Counted from the stretch's first letter, positions 9,400 to 20,647 are shown. The stretch: 64,000 nt of DNA from Panax quinquefolius (GCA_020205615.1 CM035165.1:28679544-28743543), one strand, 5' to 3'. Program-made: numbers and translations. Notes: generated by a model not told the origin, from the letters alone.

Positions 9400-11480
9400 C
9401 CAATTTGGATTTTTTTTTGGGGTTTCTAAGGTTAGAGGTTTAAAGAGGTGGTTTGATCAAGATTTGGCTTGGGTTTGTCTTGACCCATTCTTTGATCTCT
9501 GAGGTATCTCATAGTCCTCTTGTATTTCCATCAAGTCTGAGTCAACTTTACATCAAAATTCTGATCCTTGTGGAGAATAGGCACCTCATCGGCAAATATC
9601 AGGCACATCTAAATTGAGTCTGAAACAAAATATGCTTTCTTAGTATATAAACTTTGTTCGATCACACAAAGTGTTGCTTTGTAATGACAAAAGTAGCTGC
9701 TATCTTGTTGTCTGAGAAAAAAAAGTAGCGATTATTGCTATCTACAAAGAGTAGAGAGTTTCTTCTTTTTTTACCCTCGTCGGCAAATCTGAGTCTTTGC
9801 TTGATTATCGAGGCAAAGTCTTGGTGGGCTGCGGTGATGGAGGGCTATCATGACCTCCTTCTCCCGAATGATGACCATTACGTGCAGGCAATCATCATAA
9901 ATGGGGGTGTAAGTGTTTGAGAAGTGTTTGTTTGGGTTTTTGTTTGGTTTGTGCACCATTGATGATGTTACTACGTACTACTCTATTGAAGAGGAGATCG
10001 GGTCTTTTCGTAGTTAGGGCTTTGGTTTGAAAAGGTTGAAAAGGGTAAGTGGTAAGTGGTGAGAAGAGTGTAGAGATTTTTTTTTTTTTATTTATTTACA
10101 TGCATGGAAAATAAAAGGCATCTACTACGAAGAAAGTGATACCGTTCAACATTTTACGGAACTCATGACTTTATCCCCTGGATCTACATCTTCTCGGCTA
10201 GTTGAGGCTGATAGTCCGGTTATCGATTGGTTGGTTATGTTGCCTGAGGGGCTCGTGATAGAGTTACCCTTGATTACGAATGTCTTCGCTTGTGGCCATA
10301 ACTTGATTGCTTACGATTCGGTACATTCCTCGGGGGCGCTTGAAATGGGCGCATGCAAAAAAGGATGAACTCTGGATTCTTTAATGGGTTGGATTCCAAG
10401 ACAATCTCACCACCTTTTTCTTCATCTATTCCTTCGCCTTCTTCATGGGTTTGAAAAGATTCAACCATGAAATCTCCCTCGAGCTTGTTGTTGCATTTCT
10501 TGCGAAAGAACTTTCCTTTTGGTTTTTCTTCCTTGGAAAGGATTAGTATTTCTCTCGCATCATCGAGGTGATAAGATCGAGGAGCGTGGTTGATATCTTG
10601 GAACCATGGGGCGTTTGATGTTGGGGGGAATCCTTTGGGGATGCCTTTGTCTCTCTCTGTCATTTCTTGCATTAGGATCAGTCCACCTTTGTGCTTACGG
10701 CGGGAATGTCGCTCATAGCCTTCACCTCATTTGAATTTTTGTCTCGAATGGACATCTTAAGCTTTTATTTCTTTTTTAGCCTTTTTTTGGTCATGGGAAA
10801 TTCTATATCCGACTCTCCATTTTCAATGAGATCTGGATTTTTTATGTCATGAACCGGCATTCTTGATCGTATGCCCAGTGAGTTAGAATGGTAGAGACAT
10901 ATCTTGGTGGAATCATAACTCTTTATCTTGGGTTTTATAGGGCTGACGACTTCGGTAATCCTTCCTTTGCTTATCGAGAAAGTGTAGCATTTCTTCTTTG
11001 GATTTGCTCGAGAGGGTGAATTTTTGGACTCTTTTGGAGGTTGTTTGATCTTTCATCTTTGAGAATTCGCATTCCCTCGATTGGTTCTTCATTGGCGAGA
11101 TCTTCTAGCAATTTTATCATCCCCATTTTCTTGTATTTTCGACTGCTTTGATCTTCTTCATTTATTTGGCTCATCGTGGAATCCTTTTCTCTTGGCTTTA
11201 CGATAGTTGGTGAAAAATTGCCTTGTTTCTGATGTTGGCGCCTTTATCGACTTAGCGGTGAGTTTACTTGATTCTGGATGGATCGCATCATTTTTTGCAT
11301 TCTTGGCGTACCCTCCTCAGAGTTTTCCCACTCTAGGACATTTTGTTATGTGCTTTTGGGGTATTCCTCCATCCTTCGTATGTCTTTGAATTGGATACAT
11401 TCGGTAACTTCTGACCGATCATGTTTTACTTCTTAGTATCGTATATATATCATGACGGAAGGTTGGTGTTGACATTTTGT
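9400..11480 (-). other. B region between gag and RT (protease region), unreadable
   Basis: Tat elements encode protease here. Minus-strand open stretches at 10274-10672 (rich in E, K and G) and 10971-11174 lie in the right orientation but show no clear DTG/DSG protease site. A T-rich run is at 10079-10095. I cannot assign a function to any part. Confidence 0.4.
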
Positions 11481-11499
11481 TGGTCGGGGTTGTTCGACC

Positions 11500-12551
11500 A
11501 CAAATGCCACTTTCGATCAGATTTTGAATCTTATGTTTTAAGGACCAACAATCATCATGTGTATCGTGTCACTGGAGACCTGAGTGGTAAGCACATCTAC
11601 GGCTTGGATTGTATCTTTTGCTCCACTGGTTCGGAGGTGGAGCTAGTTGGTAATTTTCTTGTGATCCATTAATATAGCGATATACATTAGGAATCGCGCG
11701 ATGAGTGGAGTGAATACCGATTTTCCGTTCTTTCAAATTTTCTTTTTCATATGCGGGTATTGGTTGAATCACGATTGTTGTTGAGATGGCAGATTGTCTT
11801 GCATTTTTCAAATGGGGGGGCTGTAGTTTGGCTCTCTAGCTTGCCCCCTGTACAATGAGGATACATCTTCATTGCCTTTATCGGGTACCCCCTTGGGATC
11901 ACTCGCTCGCATACTTGCCGGTTTGTATATATGTTTGTATTTGCTTCCAAAGCGGTGAAGTCTTTAATCTTGCACTTGCCTTGGGCCCATCTCTGCCATT
12001 TCGTAGTGTTTGATCATTTCATGCAAATGGCTTTCCTATACTGCTAGGATCCTCTCATAGTAAAGAGCCTCTTGGATATCGATAAATGTCATTACCATCT
12101 CGGTTTACATCATTGATGGAATGACTTATGATTTGCTAGATGTCTCCACCTTTGGGCATATTCTCGGAAAGATTGATACTTTGCTTTTTCACTTTAGTCA
12201 CTTGATATCGATCTGGTGCCATTTGTGAAAGCTGTCTTGATTTAGAAAGGCGTGGGCAATTCTTCCCAGTTGTGGATTTTGGCATTGTCGAGTCGGGCAT
12301 ACCGGGCTTTAGCTTCTCGGTGAGACTCTTTTGAAAAAGTTGCATTACGAGGCTTTCATTTTGAGCATAAGACCCCGGTTCATGATGTACACTTTTAGGT
12401 GCGTATAGGGATCGCCTGCCCCATTGTACTTTTCAAACTCTGGGACTTTGAATTTGGTAGGATATTGAGCCCCTGGGAATATACAGATATCTGAATAGGT
12501 GACACTCCCATAATTTCCAGTCCCTTTAATTGGCCGGATGGTATCCTCCAT
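11500..12551 (-). pseudogene. gag: B gag
   Basis: From 12551 leftward: FKVPEFEKYNGAGDPYTHL, the conserved start of the Tat capsid domain; then a second frame with LMQLF..SLTEKLKPG, LSQMAPDRYQVTKV and LSENMPKG; then WAQGKCKIKDF; and a zinc-knuckle remnant CAYHSG...HDTHDDCWSLKHKIQNLI at about 11516-11592. Gag forms the virus-like particle and binds element RNA. At least three frame changes are needed to connect the blocks, so it cannot be expressed as one protein. Confidence 0.75.
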
Positions 12552-12559
12552 TTGTTGGA

Positions 12560-13655
12560 CTTTCTTTCTTATATCCCGGTTTCTCGATCATCCACGAGAT
12601 TTGTGATTTCTTTATTGGAATGAGGTTTAGGTATCTGGGTTTCCATCTTTTTTTACCGATGCCACTGGCCCCCTAGTGTGAAGGACTACGGTTGAGTAGG
12701 CATTATGCGGCCTGCGTATTTTTACTTTGTTCTTTTAGAAAACTGACCGATTCTGCTCTATCGATTCCTTAATCCTTCAAACTCCTCTCGGGGAAGCAGA
12801 GGAGTAGGATCGGGTTGGCCGGTGTAGCCATACTAGCGGTGGGATCGGTGCCTTCTTGGACTTTAAGCGGGTAGTAGAGGACAGATTGCTTCCCTGCGAA
12901 AGACTTGCATAGTTTAGTCTTTAGGGAATGTATATAATAACACATCTTATGTGATGTGTTCATTTTAGGAATTTTATTATCTGCAAAAGCGGATGTCATT
13001 TGTTTGTAGCATGCATGTTAAATATGTATGTGTACACATTTCTTCATATTTCTCATTACATGGAGATAGATATGGAATGAAATTACAAGTAATTGTGTTT
13101 ACAAGTAATTTGAAATGAGAGCATGAAGAGACTTTCCTCCGTTTTGGGTTTTATCGGTGACCTGACCTATCTTAGGTTACTCTCATGGCTTTTTGGCATG
13201 AAGGTTCCCAAATCATCCATAATCTACTTGGGGGGGAAGTTAATCAGGTCTTTCAATTTGGGCCGAATTTGGGTGCCTTTCACGAGCCTCGGAGAATTAG
13301 TCTTCTCACGAGTCCGATAATCAAAAACAAGCGGGATAGCCTCTGGTGGAGGACCACACAACATACATTCATTCACATACATCGCGTCTCGTCTCGTAGT
13401 ATGAAAATGATGACATGTGAAGCACACTAATATGGCTAAGCGAGATATAGTGCGAAGCACTAATATCCTGGCGAGTTATAGTGCGAAGCACTAGCATCCT
13501 AGCGATATATATGATGCGAAGCACTAAGTGCGAAATAAGTGCAATAAGGAAATGCATTCGTACACATTCATCAAATGTAAATGCAACATCCACACACAAG
13601 CGAGATAATGATTTTGAAAAGATTGTAATAGCGGCTTAAGTCCTCTTCTTTGGAG
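12560..13655 (-). other. B leader between primer site and gag
   Basis: About 1.1 kb with no convincing coding region on either strand. It contains the repeated hairpins at 13400-13540. Packaging and dimerisation signals of LTR elements usually lie in this interval. Confidence 0.5.
13405..13540. repeat. About 31-bp leader repeat with short hairpin
   Basis: Three to four imperfect units with core GCGAGATATAGTGCGAAGCA. Each holds the inverted repeat AGTGC-GAA-GCACT at 13449-13461 and 13480-13492, with a shortened copy at 13513-13525. On the element's RNA strand the loop reads UUC within AGUGCUUCGCACU, a compact hairpin just downstream of the primer site. Confidence 0.7.
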
Positions 13656-13671
13656 TCCCAGTGAGTCGCCA
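13656..13671 (-). other. Primer binding site of B, tRNA-Arg type
   Basis: The minus strand reads TGGCGACTCACTGGGA one base after the LTR end CGCCGACA. This fits the tRNA-Arg primer site known from Ogre/Tat elements (TGGCGACTCCRCTGGGGA), with small losses. It proves that 13673-14935 is the 5' LTR of a minus-strand element. Confidence 0.75.
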
Positions 13672-14010
13672 CTGTCGGCGTCGGGATTTTTGGGTGTCCC
13701 TTTCAGTTACTTGTTCTTTGGTGTTCTCATTTTAGGTGAGATTTGTTTGAAAAAACAAGTGAAAAAGGTCAAACATGTATAATGTCGATGATGGGATTAT
13801 TAAAAGTCGTGAGTTGGTTTTTAAATGGTTGTACCAACCACACTGAGAGAAAAGGTTTGCACATTGACCCGTGATGTGTGACTTAACGATATCTGGTCGG
13901 TGAAAGCAAGAGATTCATTTAGGGTCAGGGGACTTGGTTATCTTGGGGGGAAGGTGTTAGGCACCCAGACATCCGTCATTACCACGGTGGCCGCCTCTTT
14001 TCAAGAAACT

Positions 14011-14016
<6 letters not shown>

Positions 14017-14048
<32 letters not shown>
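14017..14048. repeat. (TG)n microsatellite in B 5' LTR
   Basis: Counterpart of the array at 2872-2900. Confidence 0.9.
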
Positions 14049-14049
<1 letters not shown>

Positions 14050-14482
14050 TGTTTTGTTATTATGGAAGTTGTGCGAGGCCTCGTTCGAACCTATATACGG
14101 GGTTTGAATTTATGTAAAAATTTTTTTTTAGCAAGATATAGCGATGATGTTTTTTATAAAGAGGTTTTTCAAACCACGATGCTCAATAGGAATTGAGACC
14201 TTTTACACTCCCATTTTTTATTAAGTGATAAATTTGATTGATTTTATTTTCCGGATCACGAGGCATCCGTAAAAAAATAATATATAAAAATAATAATGAG
14301 ACTTCCTCGTGGGTATGGAAACCATCGAGGAAATGAGGACATCATGAGAATAATTTACAATTTGCTAACTACGGTGAAAATGTCCATCACGGGGGCAGAA
14401 TCTAGATCGATGGGATGAATCTGTGATCACATGATTCTAGGCTCACAAAATATTGCAATTTATATGAAAGCGATAAGCGGTA

Positions 14483-14769
14483 TATATATATATATATAAA
14501 AATATGTAATATATATATATATGAGACGGGATCACCAACCACGAAGCACCTCCATGGGGATCGAAATGTAAATAAAGTTGCATTAAAAGCTATCAATATA
14601 CGGAGGAAACTCGAGGCGGGGAGAAATGTAAATAAAAATATAAATACGATCAACCACGAAGTAAACTCGAAATAATAAAGCGTAAAACGAAGTAAACTCG
14701 AGGCGGGGCGAAATGTAAATAAAATGTAAAAGATCAAGTTATAAAACCGCGATAACCTCGGAAGTAAAC

Positions 14770-14811
<42 letters not shown>

Positions 14812-14874
14812 ATATATAAAAATAAGCATGCGGATATAAAATCGGGCTCATCGAGCGAGCGAGTTCGACCACAG

Positions 14875-14921
<47 letters not shown>
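14483..14921. repeat. (AT)n arrays in B 5' LTR
   Basis: Short AT runs at 14483-14526 and longer runs at 14771-14818 and 14877-14921, separated by LTR pieces with GTAAACTCGAGG. Far shorter in total than the cluster in the 3' LTR. Confidence 0.85.
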
Positions 14922-14926
<5 letters not shown>

Positions 14927-14935
14927 TTCACCATC

Positions 14936-15169
14936 CCCAAAATCTATATTCTTGCATTACTATTATATTACGATTTATTATTATTAATAAATTTATATTA
15001 TTAATTGGATTTTCTAAATAGAAATAAGTTAATATCTATATTTATTATTATCCCTTTAATATTTTTCTTATCTTTGTAATAATATCAATAAAAGATTATT
15101 AATATATTAAAATAAATATCATTCTTTAATAAAATATAAATAATGATTTTATATTCATGTATTACTATT
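14936..15169. other. AT-rich stretch, no gene
   Basis: Very AT-rich, with two similar segments (TTCTTGCATTACTATTATAT and TTCATGTATTACTATTATTT) about 210 bp apart. It lies at the junction between the truncated Tat LTR and SIRE-like coding remains. Origin not recognised. Confidence 0.4.
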
Positions 15170-15740
15170 ATTTATTAAGGCAAGAGGCAGATCAAAAAAT
15201 TCATTTTGAGAAATTGAGGGAATATTGGATGGAATAGAGTGTTTTGATTCTTGTTTGGGAGATGAATTAGGGACAAAAATGTCGGTAGATGGGATAAGCA
15301 CAAAAGCCTTAGATTTATTGGAATCAGATGTAGGGTATGGAGACTCTATGTCTAGAGAATTTGAAGATCATGGTGATGATAAATCAGAGTGAAGAGATGA
15401 TATATGGGGTGTGGTCAGCAAGCTTGAGATATGAATAGGGGATGACGACTCTACAAGGTGAATGGGAGAATGAATAGGGGAACAAGGGTGTGAGAGCTCT
15501 ACGATTGAAGAGTGAGGTTTACTTAAAGGATCAGTAAAGGTTTGGAACTCTATGATTTGAAGACTAGTATTATAGACATCACCCGTAGAGTGTTGAGACT
15601 CTTCGTGTAGAGGATTATAAGATTCTTCAAAAAAAAATAAAAGTAGATGGTTGTGAATGAGAAGGTTTCTTAGAGGTAGTAGAGGGTGATTCTACGATTT
15701 TGTCATTGCAAACAAAAGATGCAAGTAAAAATGTAAACAT
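15170..15740 (-). pseudogene. SIRE-like env-like ORF, Ser/Pro/His-rich part
   Basis: From about 15740 leftward one minus-strand frame stays open for about 190 codons with a single TGA near 15370. The product is rich in Ser, Pro, His and Ile (for example HPCSPIHSPIHLVESSSPIH and VFVPNSSP-like text) and ends LPLALINNSNT. Low-complexity Ser/Pro-rich segments are typical of the ORF after pol in SIRE elements. There is no ATG at the right edge because the frame continues from the region upstream. The role is unknown; this is an inference from position and composition. Confidence 0.5.
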
Positions 15741-16440
15741 AGGCAAAATAGGGGGAATGCACGAGGTTCCAAATTGAAGGGTTTAGAGCAGATTAATTTG
15801 GTGGCATATCGGAGAAATCAAGGAAAATTCTGAGACACAAGCTTCCGACTTGGATACTTTGTGTAAGCCCATTTGACGAAACAATGGTCGTGGTGCACCA
15901 TTGCTCTAAGTAGAGGCATAAGTGACATGATGTGAATTAACTGATCACATTTTGGCTCATAAAAATGTATTTCTATCTATCTCTAAGTCAAAAAAGGGAG
16001 TGAACAAAGGATCTATAGAATTCATTACTCTCATTCTGCCTGCCCCTATACCTTCAAATTCATTTGGAAGAAGATGAGTTATTTTTGGAATTTCTCGACC
16101 AGCAAGAATAACTCTACAAATGCCCGCCTGATATGCTCTCCGTGGAGGTAACTAGGTCTCTTCTGGCACTGGTTGAGAAGTTGATAGAAGAGATAAAGGA
16201 GGGATATTAGATTCAAATTGTTACTACCCCTTAAAGGTAAGATCCTCTAACTTTACGATCATAGGATCAAAACCCTTGTTAATTTACTCTACGACATTTG
16301 TGATGACGTGAGTCAGTCAGAGAGAAGTATATGAAGAATGAGTCGATCATTGAACTGGATCTTCTTTGTGTTTGGTTCTCAACTCCCTTCTCTTTATCTT
16401 CTCTTATCTTATCTCATCTTCTCTCATCGTATGCCATCTT
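15741..16440 (-). other. SIRE-like region, no readable frame
   Basis: Lies between two env-like blocks of the same orientation and is probably part of the same ORF, but I could not follow a frame for more than about 30 codons. Confidence 0.35.
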
Positions 16441-17334
16441 CTATTTCCTCTCAGCTTTCAATTTCTTAGCTTTCCTCTTTCTTATATCTTCCTTCTTAGT
16501 CATCTTGCTTAATTTGCTTTTCTTCTTTTTCTTCTTATGATCAGAGCTTGAAGCCTTCACTAGTTGATCAGTATTATCATCAAGAGGCACTAACTCATTA
16601 GTTTGCATGGTTAATTCTTTCTCATTTGGTGGCTCAGGCACAAAGGCCGTCTCATCTGTCAATTCATCATGATTCTAAGGTTCAGGAATAGAACCTAGTT
16701 CAGCAATATCTCTTCACTCCCTTGGTTAAGAGGAATTTGATTTGCTTTTTCCTTGATTCTTTTGAATCAGAACACATAGTTTTTCTTCGGCTTCTTCTTC
16801 TTCATGCTCTTCGACTAGAGGAGGCATGGATTCTCCTGCTTGTTGTTCAAGTTGGATAGAGGCCTTTCTCCATCGAGTTTTCCTTTTCCTCTTTGGAACC
16901 ATCTTGGATAGAGGGTTATTGATATCTTCTTCATCCTCTTTCTTCTCAAAGGTTTGTAATTCCTCTTGAGTATCCTTGGGAAACTCTTGGATAACTTCCT
17001 TAGACATCTTCATTTTCTTCTTTTGTTGATCGGTAGTAGAGTTAGGAGCTCTATGAACTTGAGGGGTTACCGACTCTTGAGAAACTTCTTCTTCCTCAAT
17101 TACTTCCACCTTCTCTTTTCCCTAGGCTTTAACTGGCTTCTGCACTTCACTAATTGTTCTTTCACTTCCACCTTTAGATTGTGACCTCATATTCTCCAAA
17201 GGATTTCTCTTCCAGTTATCAAACAGTCTGGGGGTTATCTTTTTGTTTGCATTTAGAGGTACCCCTTCACTATTTGTAATTTTGCTCTGCAGACTCTTCT
17301 TCAGGATAATGCTTAACAACCTCTCATGAAACAT
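16441..17334 (-). pseudogene. SIRE-like env-like ORF, charged middle part
   Basis: One minus-strand frame runs from 17334 to 16441 with a few stops (near 17120, 16724 and 16674). It begins MFHERLLSIILKK and becomes very rich in Lys and Glu, with nuclear-localisation-like clusters KRKRKTRWRK and HKKKKKKSK. All three open pieces share the same frame, so this is one decayed ORF. A host nuclear protein gene is an alternative, but the pol end of a copia element 1 kb upstream on the same strand and the copia 3' end beyond the Tat insertion favour a retroelement ORF. Confidence 0.5.
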
Positions 17335-17800
17335 TTTGGGAGTAGATTTCCTGACATCTTTAACTTTCCAAAATCTTTAACCCATTTGGCCAGCCAATTG
17401 ATGAATATGGCGCCAAAATTGCTCTGGAGGAAATACTTTTTCTTCAGCCCTTTGAGCTGGGGGTTCTTCTTATGACCATCGACTTCAGTTCTTCTTTGAA
17501 ATCTACTTCATCCGGCGAAATAAGACCTTTATTATGAAAACCCAGACAAGTATTGATCTTAACAGCTCACATCTAAAGTGTAACTCTTTTGACCTTGGTT
17601 GTTATAACACCATTTTCGAACACAAAATTGAGATATAATTCCTTGACGAGTTATGTATATATCTTGGTATTGAAGTTCAAACACTCAGAGAATCCATCTT
17701 ATTCAATGAGTTTGAGATTGTCTCTGATTTTCTTCTCTTGAGCAACGAACTAATTAGAGAATAGTTGAATACCATTCATAATTTGGAAGTTTTTCATTTG
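17335..17800 (-). pseudogene. Env-like ORF N-terminal domain ('putative plant transposon protein' type)
   Basis: Minus-strand text includes GFSECLNFNTKIYT, then LVKELYLNF, ENGVITTKVKRVTL, INTCLGFHNKGLI, and FGAIFINWLAKWVKDFGKLKM. The pattern (a hydrophobic helix region, then F-Y-x-N-L-like, then VxVxGxxI.., then LGFHxxG) resembles the conserved domain found in ORFs after pol of SIRE and Athila elements. Several stops and at least one frame change interrupt it. Assignment by recalled pattern only. Confidence 0.45.
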
Positions 17801-18279
17801 AATAAGATTAATCTGAAAGATTTGCACAAGTGTTTAAGTTTTCTGATGATTTTGAGAACTAGGGTTCAAAAGCTCTTGAAACTTTGAGAACTTTAAGACT
17901 CAAATTGCGAAATGAAAGTGTAAAGGTCAGAAATCGAATTTGATTTTTTTTATATAACTTCCCTCTAATTTTGTGAAGTGGGATACTTGTTAGGATATGA
18001 TAAGTTACACGTTGTTTCAGTTTTGGGATTTTACAGTTGTGGAGCAATAAATTTATTATCCACTTGCATTTCTGAACGTGAGTTGAACGCGCCTTTTATT
18101 TTTACCGCTTTTGATATACCCTTCGTAGAGTGACTCTTTTCACTCTATGATAAACCTTCAGCTCTGTGAGTTGCTTTCTCTTTACGATCGTTGAATGAAT
18201 TTACGATCTTTTCCATTTTATGAGCAGTTTTACGATTCTATTTCCCGTACTTGTTATTAACATCTAGAAACATAGTACT
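17801..18279 (-). other. Spacer between copia pol and env-like ORF
   Basis: No domain recognised. The open stretch at 17859-18047 is short and unremarkable. SIRE elements normally have a spacer of a few hundred bases here. Confidence 0.4.
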
Positions 18280-18378
18280 ATAGATACAAATTTAGCATAC
18301 CTAACTCACTTATTAACTTGTTAAATCTAAATTTCTCTAATGGCTTAGTAAACACATCTGCTAGCTGATTTTCCAGTT
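18280..18378 (-). pseudogene. pol: SIRE-like copia pol, last residues of RNase H
   Basis: The minus strand reads ENQLADVFTKPLEKFRFNKL then ISELGMLNL. LADxFTKPL is the hallmark close to the C-terminus of Ty1/copia RNase H, and the F..L.SELGM ending is of the SIRE/Maximus kind. The rest of pol is missing because Athila-type sequence begins just to the right. This is the anchor for calling 15170-18378 copia. Confidence 0.75.
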
Positions 18379-18520
18379 AAGATAAAATACAAAGAGATAT
18401 CTCCATTCTATACATGATCTAAAATAACTACCATGTATCATGCAAACTAAATGCAACACAATCCTAACACATAAAAACAACGAACTACTATTCAAATAAC
18501 TAACTATATACAACACGACA

Positions 18521-18564
18521 CTAAAATGCCCCCAAACTTAAACTAGACACTGTCCTCAATGGCT
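18521..18564 (-). other. Athila-type 3' signature (GAGGACAGTGT...AAGTTTGGGGGC)
   Basis: The minus strand reads ATTGAGGACAGTGTCTAG, then TTTAAGTTTGGGGGCATTTT. A near-identical phrase is common downstream of pol in Athila and related non-chromoviral gypsy elements. Confidence 0.5.
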
Positions 18565-18897
18565 GAAATATAAAAAAGTAAAGTAGCTGACTTCCCTAAA
18601 AATATAGCAATCTTCCTCATTATCTGTTAAGTTTGGAGAGTAGGCTAATCATATTAGAACAAATTGGGCACCATATTTGAATTTGACTTGAATAACCTAT
18701 AGAACCACGATAGAAACAATTTTATTAAATCCTAAATAAATGAAAATCATAAAAAAAAAATTAAACTTGGGTTACCTTCCAATAAGCGCTTGTTTTATAG
18801 TCGCAGCTTGATTTCTTTAACTCTCTATCCAATTCTGCTACGAAAATTGAGGAACCCTCCATCCATCAGTAACAATGTCTATTTTGAGAGGTTTCCG

Positions 18898-19494
18898 TTA
18901 GTAATGGCCATTGAATCTGGCACCTAGCATGCTCTTTTTAGATAGGATCCCCATTAAGTACGGAAAATAACTAGGTGCTTTCCCCATTATATCTATGATT
19001 AGATTATAGCATGGAAGCTTGTTAAACACAACATATTCTTCTTCTATCTTCCCTTTCTCATCCCACCATGGCTCTAAAGTTGTGCTAGCTCTCATATCAC
19101 ATATAGTCTTGCCTATGACATTACTACCAATTGGACACAGTCTTGCAAATTTGCATGGATCCTTGAACTTTGGTGGAGAAGGTACATGGGACACTATCAA
19201 AATTGGCTCATCTTCATTGGTACTCAAAGTTAAATCTTCGCCAATCTCGTTTTTTTGGTCCCCAATTGTATCCTCTCTTTCAATATCTATATCATTTGGC
19301 ACATCCGGTTGCAGATTTGGTTCGAGCTCTCCATCAATCTCGGAATCCATGTTATAGGGCCAAGTGTATTGAGGACAAATGTTCGAGGCATTAATTAAAT
19401 GTTCCATTTGGTTCACAAAATTTTGACTCGATATCTCTTTATTAATCCTCTTCTCCTCACTTGAAGCTATGAACTTGGACAAAATTTCCTCCAA
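18898..19494 (-). pseudogene. Athila-like gag-protease remnant, 198 codons
   Basis: An open minus-strand frame starting at an ATG at 19494. Residues 1-60 are hydrophilic, with a possible helix. Residues 60-110 are acidic. Around residues 115-145 the text PPKFKDPCKFARLCPIGSN and ICDMRASTTL resembles the Athila protease start (PPKFKDPGSFTIPCxIGN ... LCDLGASxNL). If so, the active-site Gly is replaced by Arg (DMRA instead of DLGA) and the enzyme would be dead. The C-terminus (ARFNGHY) may be an integrase end brought in by deletion. Assignment is by motif resemblance only. Confidence 0.45.
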
Positions 19495-20308
19495 ATTTGA
19501 ATGTTCTTCCTATTGTAGTTGTAAGACCCCAACTTTCATAAATAAAGATTAATTTTTTTCGAAATATATTTTTGAATATTATGGTGTGGTTTTGATATAA
19601 TGTTATAGTTGTGGGTAATATTTATAAATTTTGCAAAGTATGCAAGTTGTTATAAAATATTCGATTAATTCGGGTAATATTCGCTTTTAAGCGAGAAAAT
19701 ATTAAATGCGACAACACAATCATTGGTGGACCCCAAAACGAAATTAGTGTCAGAGTTAGAAAACGACAGAAATATCTTTTTATAAAAATAACGACGAAAG
19801 TTTTACCGTTAACTATTGAACTACCCGGTGGTAAAAGTACATTAATACGCGTGGTTTCATAGTAGCACACGGTATTGATTATTGATGCTTATGTAAGAAG
19901 CCACTAAGTTTACTCAATTATTGCTACAGTAATTGTTGCATAGTATCTCACGTTATTTGATTCAATTATTGTCACAGTATCATCTGCATAATATTTTATA
20001 TTATTAAATTAATAATTGAGACAACAAAGTTATTCATATTATTATTTGCAATATCGACAATGTCTAAAAGTTACATCGAGGAGAGGTTTGGTCACCTAAT
20101 TATTGCGGCGTAATAGGGAGAAATCCTTATTGGAAAGCCCCCTCTTTCCTGGGAATGATCTGGTTGTTAAATATTATGAGTTATAATATTAGTGATGAAT
20201 AATTGTTGAAGTATTAAGAATGTGTTTATTGAAGATAAATGAATTACAAAAGTTAGAGGGGAATAATGCAAACTTGGAAAACTTTAGGGGTACCAAAGTG
20301 TAATAAGT

Positions 20309-20612
20309 TAAATCAATCTGGACCATTGGTGGTGGTTTTAATAGTAAATCAATCTGGACCATTGATGGTGGTTTTAATAGTAAATCAATCTGGACCGTCG
20401 GTGGTGGTTTTAATAGTAAATTAATCTGGACCGTCGGTGGTGGTTTTAATAGTAAATCAATCTGGACCGTTGATGGTGGTTTTAAAAGTAATCAATCTGG
20501 ACCGTCGGTGGTGGTTTTAAAAGTAAATCAATCTAGACCGTCGGTTGTGGTTTTAATAGTAATCAATATGTACTGTCCGTTATAATAGTAAATCAATCTA
20601 GACCGTTCGTGA
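20309..20612 (+). repeat. 36-bp tandem repeat in A-type U3
   Basis: About eight units with core TAAATCAATCTGGACCGTC then GGTGGTGGTTTTAATAG, spaced 35-36 bp (starts at 20309, 20345, 20381, 20417, 20453, 20489, 20524, 20560, 20589). Other A LTRs carry a single copy of TAAATCAATCTGGACC (reverse complement near 25797-25813, 37217-37233). The array is thus a local expansion just upstream of the TATA box. Confidence 0.9.
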
Positions 20613-20638
20613 ATAAGTTACTATTTAGTCCATTCTCC

Positions 20639-20647
20639 TATAAATAG
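20639..20647 (+). promoter_or_regulatory. LTR TATA box
   Basis: TATAAATAG after TTCTCC, as in other family A LTRs. It now lies upstream of Athila-type LTR sequence. Confidence 0.6.

Larger units (their letters stand above)
5399..13672 (-). mobile_element. Tat/Ogre-like element B, interior
   Basis: Minus-strand interior of about 8.3 kb between two LTR copies. In order from the 5' end (right): tRNA-Arg primer site, leader, gag, an unreadable protease region, reverse transcriptase, RNase H end, integrase ends, and a long 3' non-coding stretch. RT residues (VCVDYRDLNKA) and the gag zinc motif match the Tat branch of Ty3/gypsy. Every domain is broken or partly deleted. Confidence 0.8.
13673..14935 (-). 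mobile_element. Tat/Ogre-like element B, 5' LTR, truncated
   Basis: Direct repeat of 2544-4250 (R and U5 side) ending properly at the primer site. The upstream U3 part with TATA, seen at 4250-5398 in the other LTR, is missing: similarity stops in an AT array at about 14921. The copies differ by many small indels, and AT arrays here (14483-14526, 14771-14818, 14877-14921) are shorter. Confidence 0.8.
18379..19519 (-). mobile_element. Athila-like remnant
   Basis: Minus-strand remnant holding a gag/protease-like frame (18898-19494) and, 350 bp downstream, the characteristic Athila 3' segment at 18521-18564. Most of pol is deleted. It ends at the clean start of the family A LTR at 19520. Confidence 0.5.

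Noticed and set aside
16441..17334. Host Lys/Glu-rich nuclear protein gene
   Set aside because: Same strand and spacing as a copia pol end (18280-18378), with stops in frame; best explained as the retroelement's post-pol ORF.
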